A stretch of DNA of 64,000 nucleotides from Fagopyrum homotropicum (taxonomy: Eukaryota > Streptophyta > Magnoliopsida > Caryophyllales > Polygonaceae). The notes under the pieces are model-generated. The model was given only the letters and a program-made list of their open reading frames with translations, did not search any database and had not been told where the DNA came from. Both the position numbers and the translations under genes were made by a program. Position 1 is the first letter of the stretch, and every line of letters starts with the position of its first letter. Shown here piece after piece: positions 46,670 to 59,307 of the stretch. Location: the NCBI GenBank assembly GCA_033239125.1, contig BSWB01000006.1:35332001-35396000 (forward strand), in the 5' to 3' direction.

Positions 46670-48915
46670 TGTAACACCCCGAATCCGCGGAATATCGGGA
46701 TGCTACGGGTGAGACCTCACAATGGGTCCCGACCCTTAGCTTGACAAAAATTTCACCGGACCTTTCCACCAATGCACAAATAAAGGCAAAAACGTAAATC
46801 ATTTTTAATGCAAAAGATGAGAAACCCGAAAGGATGCAACAACAAACTTCAGCCGAGGTACAACTCAAACCAAACGCCAAACAAGCGGCACACGAAACGT
46901 AATAAACGAAAGACAAAACACAAGACAACTCCAATTCAAAACCCTTCCTAAAATGTACGGACCCCGGCTGCCCACCCTTCCGGATCTCTCGGAGCATGCC
47001 TAACCTGCAAAGCAAACTACAACATTTGGTATAAAACCGTTAGCTCACATTCGAAGCATTAGAGTTAATGGGAAAGGCACGAACACAAGTAAATCATCAT
47101 AGTCACACAACATACTCAAAAGCACACAAATCCGGTTTATTATCTTTGTTATTATTAAGTCATATCCCGTTCTAATTCAACTTCTTTTGTGACACGAGAA
47201 TCTCCTAAAACTCGCCTCGGTCCCTTCTTCCGACAATGGAACGGTGCGGATGCCTCCGACCGTCTAACCAGCACGGGCTAGGCGCCGAGAACCTCCTAGC
47301 TCTCGCATGAGCTAGGTAGTGATGTCACCGCCCGTTATCATACACTTGGGCCAAACAATATAAAGGCCGGTAATCCTATTTCCGGTTTAGTTGTTATAAA
47401 CAATAAATAATAAACACACACCACCCAACACACATCAACGCTAGTACAAAGAATACGAGCTAAGTAAGTCCGGAGACTTACCTCGTCACCACACTCAACT
47501 CACAACACTCTCCCTTCCTTAGGGGAGGAAGACCATAACCTGCTCACAAGAAGATAACTACGTCAACAACAACAACCCACTCACAATAGAAGTCTAAGAC
47601 TTATACACAAATGATCAACGCAAGACCATTTGACTCTTAAATTCTAGGACCACATCCTAGAATCCCTCATGCTCACATCACACTCAACAAGCTAGAAGTC
47701 CTAAGACTTCTAAACTCTCGGATCTCGCAAGATCAAAACTCACAACACCACTAGGATAACATGCCTAGTCTCAACAACATCAAAGGTAACACTCTACGCT
47801 AGGATATGCATATCCTAGCCCATAACCTCACAACCACAAACTCACAATCTCACTCTCACAAGTCTCACAAGAAACAACCGACACTCATCCCACGAGTTAA
47901 CTCAGAACATACATAAACCAACTTTAGAACATAACAAGATCCTCGAACACTCACCTAAGGTGCAAGCCACTACTTGGCATTCTCATCAAACCTAGGTCCA
48001 ATCCTAGTATGATACTATCATCAACACTCTCTAAGATCATCTAAGAATACATACTCAAGGTAGGGAACTCACCAAGCAAAGGCACGGGATCGGAAGGAAG
48101 GAACACGGCCCCGGGGTGGAACTGGACTGGGGCAGAACCGCCCCTGCGGCCCAGATGGGCGCCCCTGCGGCCAGAGGCCGCCGCCCCTGCTGCCAGGAGC
48201 TGCAGGCCGCCGCCCCTGCGGCTGTGGCTGCCGCCCTTGCGGCTGGGCTGTTGCTGGCGCCCCCGCGGCGCTGTCCAGCCGCGGGTGCGGTCAAACTTTA
48301 GAGGCGAGCTTCGACGGCTTTCTTCTCAGCTGGACACTCGATCCCGGTCACTTCCGGCTGGCTGGCTCCATCAAGAAAGATCTCCACACACAACAATGAT
48401 CCCTACACATGATCTAAGCTAGATCTAAGGACATGCAAGCATAAACAAGGGAAAAAGCTTAGGATCCATGGCTTCCACCATGGAAGCTCAAGGAAGATGA
48501 TGAAGGTGAAGGAATGAAGAAGGAGGGGAAGAACTCACCATTACCAATCCGAATCTGTAGCACACCCACTGCTGGACTTCAAACAAGGAGAAGAGAGGGA
48601 AGGTCATCAAGGTGAGCTACCAAGTGCTTCCAAGCCAAAGAGAAGAAGCAAAGGGAAAAGGGGAAAAAGAATATCACGTAAGAGTGATAAGGGAGGAGAG
48701 AGGGAGAGATTCAGCTGAAGGGATAAGTCAAAGGGAGGGAAACGAGGGATCTACTTAGGGTAAACGAGGGGTCGGTTCCCCAAACGAAGGGTCGGTGCGG
48801 GATTTTAAAATAAATCTCGTTACTCAGCGCCTCGTGCCTGCGGGAAAACTGAGGCGCGCCTGCGGGAAGGTCGGTAACTCGCTAACAATCCGGAATAAAA
48901 ATTCCGGATATTACA
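46670..48915 (-). mobile_element. 3' LTR of minus-strand Tekay-like element H
   Basis: Plus strand begins TGTAACACCCC and ends GGATATTACA, followed by AATAATCCCCCTAAG (polypurine tract CTTAGGGGGATTATT on the minus strand). 2246 bp, homologous to the LTR of A. It contains a GC-rich patch with repeated CGCCCCTGCGGC words (48120-48260) and further GCCTGCGGG words (48833-48870). Overlapping alanine-rich frames on both strands there (48055-48301) are composition artefacts. Confidence 0.85.
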
Positions 48916-51900
48916 AATAATCCCCCTAAGACAAGTTTCGTCCCGAAACTTTGATAACGCAAAACTCTCGGTAAGAACTCGGTAACCACTCAAAACCGTA
49001 AAGTGCAACTGCCTAATCGATACCTATCACCCACTCGTGTAGCCACGTCAAGACCTTGCAAGGTCTGCACACATAATCGTATGAACCACATAACACATAG
49101 AAGCAAAAGCTAACCAATCATACACACATTCCCGGTCGGGCACCAAACACAGAATAACACACATGTACCTAATATCTGCCCCAACGGCCAACACGATGTA
49201 ACTATGTCATCGTGAAAACTTCAACAAAGATACTATCTCACATCCTCCTGGTAGCCTCATCGGCTCCTCGTCCACCACTAGATCAACACGACTAACCCTA
49301 CAACTCGAGTCATAAATGTATTCCATCGCTCTTCATACCAAAACTCTGATGAACATCCTCCACTCTCGGTGGCCATGCCAACCGGTAGACCACTTCCTAC
49401 TTGCGTCCGTATCTCCCAAAAGGTCCGATATATTGGAACTCAACTCCTTTCTAATGACCAATATGTATGATGCCTCGCGTCCGTGATACTCTTAACTCGA
49501 CTCATCTCACATCCGAACCCAAGAGGTCCGTACCTCTTTCCGGTACGTACTTTCTCGTGACTTAGCTGGTCTAGCATCTGCCTTTGGACTGCCGCTACCC
49601 AAGCGAGGTCATCACATATTTGTTCATCTAAACTTACATATACTCACCAATTCTAACATCACAAGGTACTGCACTTCCGTCCACAACTTGCTTTGAACTA
49701 GGCCATCTTAACGGTACTTCTCAACTGTCATAACGATAACTCAACCCAAGGGAGGGTATCAGGTCCACCTTTACCCCCTTACCTCGCACACATACTCTCT
49801 ACATGGCATCGACTAGTCACCAAAGCCCTTTCTACTCAACCATTATCCAAGGTGAAACTATCATGAAAGACATATGGTCTCTTATGCGGCACGATCTTGC
49901 CGCCCAAAAATTTCCGAAACGAAACGCTCATCTCAAACCAAGACAACGATGCTCGGTATGACAAAACATCTTGCTATCACATAGGGGACTCCACAACTAG
50001 CCAACTCATCAGCTCGGTTTCCCAATAGGGTGTGAAAACACATAGTCTCCGTCGGTAGGTCTATGCGACCCAAACTCGTCACCACTGTCACAAGGTCTCA
50101 AACCGGTACTAATCTTTCTCGAGGTATCTTACCATTCCCAGTGCCTAACTAGCGGTGGTGAAGTCTTCTTCCTCGCCATATGGTGTTCAACTCGTTCAGA
50201 TGACGGTTTACATAAGGGCTATGTACTTAGCCATCTCGCCCTTAAGCCCGTCTCACTAATGTGAACGTCATAAACCGGATATCTCTCACCAATGTCATGG
50301 TCTTAACAACAATCAACCCATAAGGGTAGTTATGGGGTCTCCTCTCGGGACCTTATATCCCGGATCCTTCTCAAAGCCATAAAAAAACCATATACGACTA
50401 CCGTCCATAACCATCTCTAACCATCACTTTTGTTGGGTACTCACTCTTGTTGAGTATACATACACGCATCATACTCTTATTGTTCATATATGCCTGGCAT
50501 GTTACTCTGTAGCCAACCGACATCACCATAAGCACGCGTCCTAAAGCGGCTAACTTTCGACCTTTAGTCGGTCCTTATTCTTACACACCCGCAAATGTCT
50601 AAGTACACACGAAACCTCTCTTGTTACCTCATACGCATCCCAGGCCCCGCTTGGATGTATCCATAATATCATACGGTCCCCATAACTCGATGTTTGTGTC
50701 AAAGAAAATGAAAAGGAGGTCACTCGCCTCTTTTGCTACTGTTGAAACTCCCCGGATAAGTCTCGGATTTCACGATCCAATTGTCTTCTGTAGAAGGGAA
50801 GAAAGTGTCAAAATCATCATGCGACTCGACGGTTCTGACCTACCAACTTATAAGCTTCATATCTCATCAACATGCCTCGAAGGTATTACCGAAGCTATCA
50901 CCTCGTTCTCAACTAATCTATTGGATATTCTCAACTCGTTATGTCTCTAAGGAGGTCACCTCGGACGTCCCAACCCGCCTAGATAACGCTAGTTATCCTC
51001 TTATCCTTCATGACCGGTATCCTTGTCGTCCCATGTCAAGCTCATTCCTCTCAATCTTGAGAATTCAACAAGGCGTCATCAAATCCAATCATAAGAATCA
51101 TTCTTGTAACCCATGCACCAATAACTGACATAACAATCCTTAGGTTCGGGTCCACCTTGGAGCCGTCCGAACAACACAAATGCCGACTTTATCATAACAC
51201 GAATCCGAAACCAATGGATACTCATCCGTGTAAACTCTCAACTCATCAATCGCCCTTGCGACTTCAAATGGATTCACTCCACTTGTATTAACCATATTGG
51301 CCCTAAATGCCGCCTTACAAAGGTCCTTTCTTCTTTTCATCCAAAACTGGTGGCTTCTCAACTCAAAGTCGATCTAGTCAAACGTCGCAATCGCATGCAA
51401 CTAGTCTTAACGAGTCATCCAATACAAAGAGGACACCCTTACTCGTCGTTCACCAAACATATCCCTTGGAAGTTAAAGTACAACTTCCCGACTCACACAT
51501 TTCCTCAAAACTCATAGCACGATGCTCTGAAGGGAAGACTGGAAGAATTCTCCATTCCTATCACGGAACTTCTAAACCATGATTCCCTAGGTACTACCAC
51601 CTTAAGCCTAAAGCTTACAACGCTATTGTAGCTATGGTCTTTCATTCCACACCGTAACCTTCATGGCTCCTTTGGTGAGTCTAACAACTTTGACTCATCT
51701 CTTGTTCACGTCACTTATCATTCGTTCCTTAAGAACGAAATATCCCGCATTTCTTTTCCATATCTTCCCATTTACTTTAAGCAACTCGGAAAACTTCACT
51801 TTCCTCTTGATCCGCTGCATCCTTATATGCTTAAACCTTTACGGTTCCATACCGCTCAATTCCTCAATATGCCAAAACTCAAGACCTATTAAGGTCGCAA

Positions 51901-53209
51901 GAAAGATCATTATCATCCCCCTACTGGAGGTCCACTACCGTCACTTGCTTTAAACCATTCATTGTCACAATCCTCAAGACAAACACGATGTTGCTAAAGT
52001 ACTTCTTACCATTGACATCTAACCATAGGGAAAACTCCAAGCTTCCATTACCGCTCCTTAATAGCCTCCACTGGAGGTTATACCTTCCGTCTACCACTTC
52101 TCAATAGGAAATCCGTAGTTTATGCAATCTCGGTCATCACCGATAAGCTTGTGGTTGGCCTTCTCTAAGGGACGACTTACCAATCCTCTAATACTTCATG
52201 TCACTGTTTTCGTGAAGGCTACCCTCCTTGGGGTATTCTACCTCAAGTCTGTTAGCTCCTTCCACGTTCTGTGCTTTCTTTCTTTTCCCCTAATGTAATC
52301 ACACTCTTATAGGCCTCACGTCTCGTATAACTCGTCTTCAAAAGCTTAACCGCACCTCTTAACATCTCGTAAGCGTGTCTCTTGGTCGTTGTCTTAAGTC
52401 CTTTCACCACTAAAGCTCATCACGTCATTTCTTGTCTCGGGGTCACGTCTATTCACACTTCTATGTCCTTGGCGTTTCTTAGTCTTATCGTCATAACGGA
52501 AATCGGTCAATTCTACGTGAATCTTTGCCATACCATTCTTCTCCTTACTATCGTAATTTGACTCTTCACTTAACGGTACCTCGTAAGCTTAACTTACGGT
52601 ATCCTTCATCTTTCACACCGGGTTCGATCATTATGCACATCTTGACTCCAAAGCTTAGGAGCGTCTACGGAAAGCTTCACTTATTGTAATGAGACACCGC
52701 CTTTAACCTTGTTAGAATGCTCTCATCTCTTCCTTGACTCGCATCGTTAGTGGTCCACACAACTTCTTGAAAACTTATATACGTTATCTCCATTGGTCTT
52801 GCTATCTTTCCATTCGCGCCTTCTTTGGTAACCACGTCCACATCTTCATGTTACTCTCTTAGTTGTCTCGTTTTCTTCTTTTGCTTGGTTGTCCTTCGTT
52901 AACGTTGTCTCCAATCCTCCTCTTCGACATCCTTTAAAAGGAATTCGAGGACGTCGTTGTGTTCGTTAGCACAGAATGCCCAACTCGATACTTGAGCGTC
53001 TTCTACTACTTATGAACGTCATCATAAGCTACATCATCGTCTTAAAGGTGATGATATTGTATCATCATCTTAGCTCAAAGGTCCCATAGCTCCATATACT
53101 ACTATATGTATAAGTCTACATATACATAACTATATAAGTCCTAAGTACATATCTATACTAATATACTCATCCAACATGCCATCATATCAATACAAGGTCT
53201 AATACACAT
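48916..53209 (-). pseudogene. Decayed Tekay-like polyprotein region (element H)
   Basis: The stretches at 49380-49620 and 50120-50310 are clearly collinear with the integrase remains of element A (for example CAAAAGGTCC...TATTGGAACTCAACTCC versus CAAAAGGTCCC...GAGGACTCAACTTCC). The remainder, to about 53060, is similar in composition and lies where integrase N-terminus, RNase H, RT and gag are expected. No frame is long or recognisable, so individual domains cannot be placed. The element is old, and its 5' LTR is absent because the Tat-like element begins at 53210. Confidence 0.6.
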
Positions 53210-53968
53210 TGTTTGGGGGTAAAATTTTATGAATTCATATAATTCATCATCGTTTTATAAAATATCCAGAAATTAGTTAAATTTTACACATGTGATTAAT
53301 TTTTTAAAATTTAGCATAAAGCTAATTTGAAATTGGGTTTGTAAAAATGTAAAATCTAATAAATATTAGATAAGCTCAAGAATATTTGGCCTTCTACCCA
53401 TAACATATTTAGTACAAATGCTAATTATTTATATAAATTAGCTAAAATACTAAATTTAATTTTTTTAAAAAAATTAAGAAAAGAAAAGGTGGTGAAGAAC
53501 ACGTTCAGTTCACAACTATAAGAAAACAATAGTTTTCTTTAAAAATAAAAAAAAATACTAAATGGGTTTAGTGGGAAGTTAATAAAACTTATTTTAACTT
53601 CCTATAACCTCTCTTCTTTGTTATATATAAAAACAAAACAAAAGAAAAAAAAAAAGGGGCTAAAAAAAGAGAGAAATTTTTCTCTGTCTTCTTCTTCTTC
53701 CCAACATTTACAAAAGAACGAAGAACAAAGATAAGAGATGAAGATAATGGAGCCACCCACACAAAGAGATCAATTCAACAAAGAGTGATCTTATTCAGCA
53801 AGTGATATCATCACTTTCCTGTTTTTGACTCTCCTAAGTTGATTTGCTTTCAAAATATACATATGCTCAGAAGCGCATACATTTCAAATGTTGCTTTTCA
53901 CTAAACTCAACTCAATCAAGCGCGGTTACCCATGTCGATCGAAAGTGATGATCTTCTTCGTGTTGAAA

Positions 53969-54100
53969 CCGTAGTTGGATGAAACCAATGGGTTTCTCCG
54001 CTACACAAGATATTGTAGTTGGATGAAACCGATGGGCTTCTCCGCTACACAAGATACCGTAGTTGGTCGAATCGATCGATTCTACCACTACAAAATCGAT
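53969..54100 (+). repeat. 44-bp tandem repeat, nearly three copies
   Basis: Units start at 53969, 54013 and 54057. The first two contain GTAGTTGGATGAAACC...TTCTCCGCTAC; the third is GTAGTTGGTCGAATCG-AT-CGATTCTACCACTAC. The array is repeated in the 3' LTR (about 62581-62705). Confidence 0.8.
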
Positions 54101-54540
54101 TTGATCGGAACCAATAACTTTTGTTATTCATAACAAGATTGATACATTTACAAAGGAAATGAGGATATCGCATTCAGTTGAAGATGAATATAAAAGTTGA
54201 AGTTTAGGTTCTACTACGGGAATCGACAAGCAAGCTTCTGATTTGGACATTTCTATTGTGCTATTTAATGTCAACAACGCTTCAAAAAACAACAAACAAA
54301 CAGCACAAATGAAATACACAGTTATAGGCTTTTAAAAAGAAAAAATGAAAGAAGAACAAAATTTGTTTAGAGAATAGAAGTTGAATATCTTCTATATACA
54401 TGGCCGCGGGAAAGATGGGTGAAGAATGAAGATGAAGTTTTAAGAAGGATTTAATAAAAAAAAAGATTAAATACCTTAATCATTTTCAAATCAAATTGAC
54501 CTCATGTTTGTGACGTATGCCTCCCATGATTGAGAACAAA

Positions 54541-54624
54541 ATCAATAAGCTTTCATATTTGAGAATTCTACAAAGTAGAAAAATCAATAAGCTTTCATAT
54601 TTGAGAATTCTACAAAGTAGAAAG
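54541..54624 (+). repeat. 42-bp tandem duplication in Tat LTR
   Basis: Two copies of a unit beginning ATCAATAAGCTTTCATATTT and ending CAAAGTAGAAA; the same pair is in the 3' LTR near 63066-63148. Confidence 0.85.
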
Positions 54625-54900
54625 AAGCGATATCTCAACTTTATAGTTGTAACAAAAAAAAATCATTTAAAACTCTTGGGAGGATTCAACTCCTTTTTAA
54701 TAGGAATTAATTAGTCCATTTAATTAGTGATTAATTAATATCCATTTATTATTAAGGAGGGATAGTTCGATTACCTTAAACATCTTGAAATATTTTGAGA
54801 TCAATCTTTTAAAATGTATCTCAATCAAATTTAGGTTCTAATAAATCCAGATGGTTTGATTTTAAGAAAATAAACTAAAGGGTTTTAAGCGAAACTTGTA

Positions 54901-55890
54901 GAACTACGTTATGACTTGATACTCGTTCTGAGTTACGTAGGAAATCCGATATTAAATTAAATTGGATTCAGTCGACCCGTCCGAGTAAAATAAATTTTGA
55001 ATTAAATCTTGGACGTAAAATCAAAAGATACCAAGTATTCTAAACTCGATATAAAGCATCCGCTCATCGAGTTCAACCACAAATCAAAAATCAACACCAT
55101 ACATCTTTTATTTAGAACTACGTAAGGACTTGCGCCACTCAAATGGCTACGTAGGTAGCCCGATACTAAATTTAAAATATTATCGGGTACAGTCGCAAAT
55201 CAAATCCAAATTATCTTTCATTGCAGAACTACGTTATGACTTGATGCTCTTTCCGAGCTACGTAGGAAATCCGATATTAAATTGGATTCAGTTGCCCCGT
55301 CCGAGTGAAGTAAATTTTGATATAAATCTCGGACATAAATCAAATATCTCTTTATAAAATAAATTTGTAGAACTACGTAAAGACTTGACGCCATTTTAAA
55401 AGGCTACGTAGGTAACTCGATATTAAGTTTAAATTATATCGGGTACAGTCGCAATCAAATTCAAATATTATAAAATTCTCAAATGTTCATAAACTCGATA
55501 TAAAACATCCGCTCATCGAGTTTAACCACAAAAAAAAAACCTAATCATTTAAGAACTACGTATTGATTCCTAATAAAGGATTCATTGGAAATTTGATAAA
55601 TTAAGAACCGAATTCAATCACAAATTTAAAATATAAAAAAAAATAAATAAAATATCACTTTTTTTTGATCATGCGCGTGATAGCGGGATGAATTAAGCAA
55701 CCCTTCCTAGAAGGTGGGTTTAATTTAATCTTATGATGCATGTTCGAGATATAAATGTCATGCAAATGATAGTTGGATCATCGTCTAGGCAACCCTTCCT
55801 AGAAGGTGGGTCGGGACTTTGATTCTCTGATGCATGAAAACACCGCACGGAACTACGTGAGACTTGATCCTCTTTAAAGAGGTACGTAGG
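54901..55890 (+). repeat. GAACTACGT hairpin modules in the Tat 5' LTR
   Basis: Copies at 54901-54941, 55115-55155, 55226-55266, 55370-55412 and 55850-55890, with a degenerate one near 55553. Each has GAACTACGT, a GACTTG-type spacer, a variable inner stem-loop, and (T)ACGTAGG. Outer stem CTACGT/ACGTAG is invariant; inner stems differ but stay paired. Confidence 0.85.
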
Positions 55891-56088
55891 CAACCCGTCC
55901 AAAAACGGGTGCAGTCCAAATCACCAAAACCAAACCAAACATCGGTATTTATATAACTTAGAATCAAAAGGTCAAAAAGAGAGGGTCGAACTCAAATAAA
56001 AAATAAGATGTGTTTTGTAAATTTGTATTCGAATAAAACAGAAAAAGGCGTTTTGTAAATTTGTGTACATTTTTACTCAACATATTTT

Positions 56089-56107
56089 TGGCACGCCCAG
56101 TGGGACC
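56089..56107 (+). other. Probable primer-binding site of Tat-like element
   Basis: TGGCACGCCCAGTGGGACC lies 6 nt after the inferred LTR end, starts with the TGG expected for a tRNA CCA end, and precedes gag. I cannot name the primer tRNA with confidence. Confidence 0.65.
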
Positions 56108-56172
56108 TTTTCTTTCTTTTCATCTCTAAGTTATACATATACTAATGTTTGATCTTATTTGATTGCAAGGAA

Positions 56173-59100
56173 ATGGCGTCAAGGGCAATTGTGATTTTCA
56201 ATGAACTCCCGGCTACTTTCGTCATCCAAGGAGGACGATGGCTCCGCCGCAAGTCGTTTAAAGTTGTCTTTGACATTGCTCCTAATGCGATCTATGCTGA
56301 AATCCTTTTGAAGAACTCTTTCAAGAGTCTTCAAGGTTTGGAGGAATATGCAACTCCGAAGTCGTCCATGGCTCTTTTGGGACATGGGGGCATAAAGCCC
56401 AACAACAAGTTCAACAATGGGAAACCTGCTTATGTCAAAGTTGGACATGACAATTCTCCTAGGTTTAATGGCACAAAGCCTTCCGCTAGGGTTGTCGCAA
56501 GGCCAATCATTCGAGTCATTAAGAAGAATGTTGCGCTTGTTGCTATTCCTGCTGAAAACACTCTTAAGAAGGTGGATAAGTCTCAGAAAAGGAGAGGACG
56601 CAAGAATGGTTCCCGTCGTAACACTGGACCGCTTCATAAACTAGCTTCCTCACCGGCTCTAAAATAAGCCAACGCAATCCTTTGTGAAGCTGCAAAAGAG
56701 CTTTTAAACTCAAAGCATGCAATGGATAATTATCTAATGACTACCGCAAGGCAAATTCTTGTAGGGTCAATGCCTATCACATTGGACAAATTTGTGCAAG
56801 TCTACATGACTTCTTATTCCGAGGAGGGTAATCAACCAAAAGCTCCAAAGCTTAAAATCAACAAACCCTTACGGGCCAAGAAAAATTCAAATGAGAATGA
56901 AGTGATTGAAGAAACTTCTAAAACTCAAAAGAGAGAAAGAAGTCTTCGTATTTCTAAAAGCTCAGTCTCGCAAGAGGCTCAAGTTGTGTCTTGTGATGGT
57001 CCAGTTACAAGATCAAAAGCTAAGTCAACGACTTATGCTCAAGTAACTTCACAACCACCAAGTCCACAACGAGAATCGGAAGAAAGCTCAAGTTCTCCTT
57101 TGTATGGAGATTTATCTTCTCTATTCCAAGAGGAGGAATTTCCACATGTTATTACAAAGGAAGGAGCAACGAGAGTTGTAACCCAAAATGAATCTGAGAA
57201 CATGCAAGTGTTCATGACCGGAACAACAAGTGTTGAGGAACAACTTCAAGACTTGCAAAGGTCACTAGCCGCAAGAGAAGCTCAAATAGCTACACTTATG
57301 GCTCAAATTGAAAACCAAGCTAATGCTAGTCGACATGAGCCAATAAGGACGAATGATGAAAGTCCTGGCGGTAGCTCGTCCGTTTCCCCACAAGAGATTA
57401 GGGAGATGATTGCTCAAGGAATCCGAGAATTCCAAGTGTCACAAAACCCTCCAGTACTCGGGTATAAAAAGCCATATCCGATCCAATATGATTCAGTACC
57501 ATTCCCTCCCGGTTATTGAAGACCAACTTTTGATAAGTTTGATGGAATGCATGGATCACCACACGAGCATTTGGCTCATTTTTACTCAGCATGTGGTGAG
57601 ACCGCATTGAGTGATGCTTTGTTGATCCGACAATTTATCCAATCTTTAAAAGGATCGGCATTTACTTGGTATACTCAACTTCAACCGGGATCAATCCACA
57701 CATGGGATGATTTACAAAGAGCATTCCTAGCTCAATTTGTGAGCTCTAAGGCAAAGGTCTCTATTATGGATCTTGCTAATACCCTTCAAAGATCAAATGA
57801 GCTTGCAAATGATTTTATCGCCAGATGGCGAAGCTTGAGGCTCCAATGCCCAGAAAAGCTAAGTGAAGAGGCATGTGTCCAGATGTGTACTAATAACTTA
57901 ATTCCTGAGTTAGCAGTGCATGTTGGTAGTGCCGAGCCTCGTTCTTTTGATGCCTTAGTTTCAAAGGCTTGCAATGTTGAACGACAATTGGCTCGGCGTG
58001 ATGCAAAAACCTATCGTTCTCAAGCAAATGAACTTAAAAGAGATGATGGAAAAAGACCATTTAAAAAGGGAGAGTCTATGGCAACCTTTATTAAACCCGG
58101 AAATCAAATCTTCACAAGAAATAATTCCCAAAATCAAGATAGAGGAAAAGGACAAGATGCCATTAAAAGACTCACTCTTGAGGAAAGGAAGCAAAAGAAA
58201 TATCCTTTTGATGATGATGATGTCCAAGGGATTTTCGATGAGTTTATGTCGTCTAAGCTTCTTACACTTCCAGAGTCAAAAAGGCCAAATGAAGTTGGAA
58301 GGACAAATGATCCAAAGTATTGTCCTTATCACCAAATTATTAGTCACCCTATCAAAGATTGCTATGTCTTCAAAGATATAGTTGAGAGGATGATTAACAA
58401 AAGAGAGATCGAGATTGAAGGTGAAGACTCGATAGCTCCAAAGGCTTCATCAAATACTACATCCTTAGTGGATGCGGATAATTTGGTGACTCCAAATACA
58501 CTCGAAGAACAATCAGGGTCAAATGAAGATGAGGGTATTCCCACGGTTTCCTTACCTCTGATGGCGATACATGTACAATTTTCAATAGATGGTGGAAAAG
58601 ATATCCGCATTGTTTGGGCATACCCTGATATGCCAAGAGATGGTCCTGGGGTCCCAACTCTATATGAGATTATGACATGCTCAGATATCGAAGATCTGTT
58701 TTCAGATGATGATGATCTTGACATTGATAGCGATTTTGAGTGGAAAACTTATGTAACTCGAAAGACCCGGCCAGAAGCCACTCACAAATTGAGTTCTGCT
58801 GGGTTTAGAATGATCGGAAGAAAACCCGAGAAAAAGAAAAACAAGAAAAACAAAAAGAAGAAAAACAAGAAGGAAAAGAAGCCAAATTCTGACTCTGAGG
58901 AAGAATACGTTCAACCTGAGAGGGTACTGGTTACCTTAAAAGATTTTGTCCCAAAGAAATTTTATGGCGATGAAGAACCTTCGGAAGATGAGACATTTTG
59001 GGGCAATGAAGTTGCTCAATGTTGCATGGCCACATGGGCCGATATATGTGAAGAGGAGGAACTAGAAGTTGATGCAGTTTCTCTTCGTTCCGGACGTCAA

Positions 59101-59307
59101 CTTCTATCTCCAAAACCCAATGAAAAAAGAAAGGAGAAAGAATTGATTTCCAATGAACATTCAAAAGTGACAAATTTTGATGAATGTCTTGATAAAGAAA
59201 CTTCTCGACTACCTCAGAAAAATGTGGAGGACATTGAGGTGTTACAAAAGAATCCACTTCTCACGTACCGGATTCGCTTCATAAAGCTCCGTACAAAGAG
59301 AAAGTAA
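56173..59307 (+). pseudogene. Tat-like gag, two in-frame stops
   Basis: Start at ATG 56173 (MASRAIVIFNELPATF), just after an acceptor-like TTGCAAG. One frame runs to 59307 but is broken by TAA at 56665-56667 and TGA at 57517-57519. Regions in order: a basic N-terminal domain, a Ser/Glu-rich middle, then a capsid-type gag domain (HLAHFYSACGETALSDALLI, LKGSAFTWYTQLQPGSI, WDDLQRAFLAQFVSSK, LANDFIARWRSLRLQCPE). A C-x2-H-x4-H-x4-C knuckle-like motif, CPYHQIISHPIKDC (about 58321-58362), follows, then a Lys-rich tail (58828-58885). A frameshift near 59263 links it to protease. Gag would form the particle; this copy is not translatable as a whole. Confidence 0.87.

Larger units (their letters stand above)
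53210..56082 (+). mobile_element. 5' LTR of Tat-like element
   Basis: Begins TGTTTGGGGGTAAAATT, identical to 61823 onward, and runs to about CTCAACA before a PBS. It contains a TATA region (TATATATAA, 53622-53630), a 44-bp tandem repeat (53969-54100), a 42-bp tandem duplication (54541-54624), and five or more copies of a GAACTACGT...ACGTAGG hairpin module. About 2.9 kb is long for an LTR but usual for Tat/Ogre-type elements. The end is inferred from the PBS because the 3' copy is cut by the window. Confidence 0.83.

Noticed and set aside
48055..48422. Alanine-rich frames on both strands
   Set aside because: Produced by repeated CGCCCCTGCGGC words inside the LTR of element H; no protein-like features.
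50621..51953. Plus-strand frames of 90-115 codons
   Set aside because: Opposite-strand shadows of the decayed minus-strand Tekay polyprotein.
54901..55890. CRISPR-like or satellite array
   Set aside because: Repeats are irregularly spaced hairpins inside an LTR of a plant element, with no constant repeat-spacer pattern and no cas genes.
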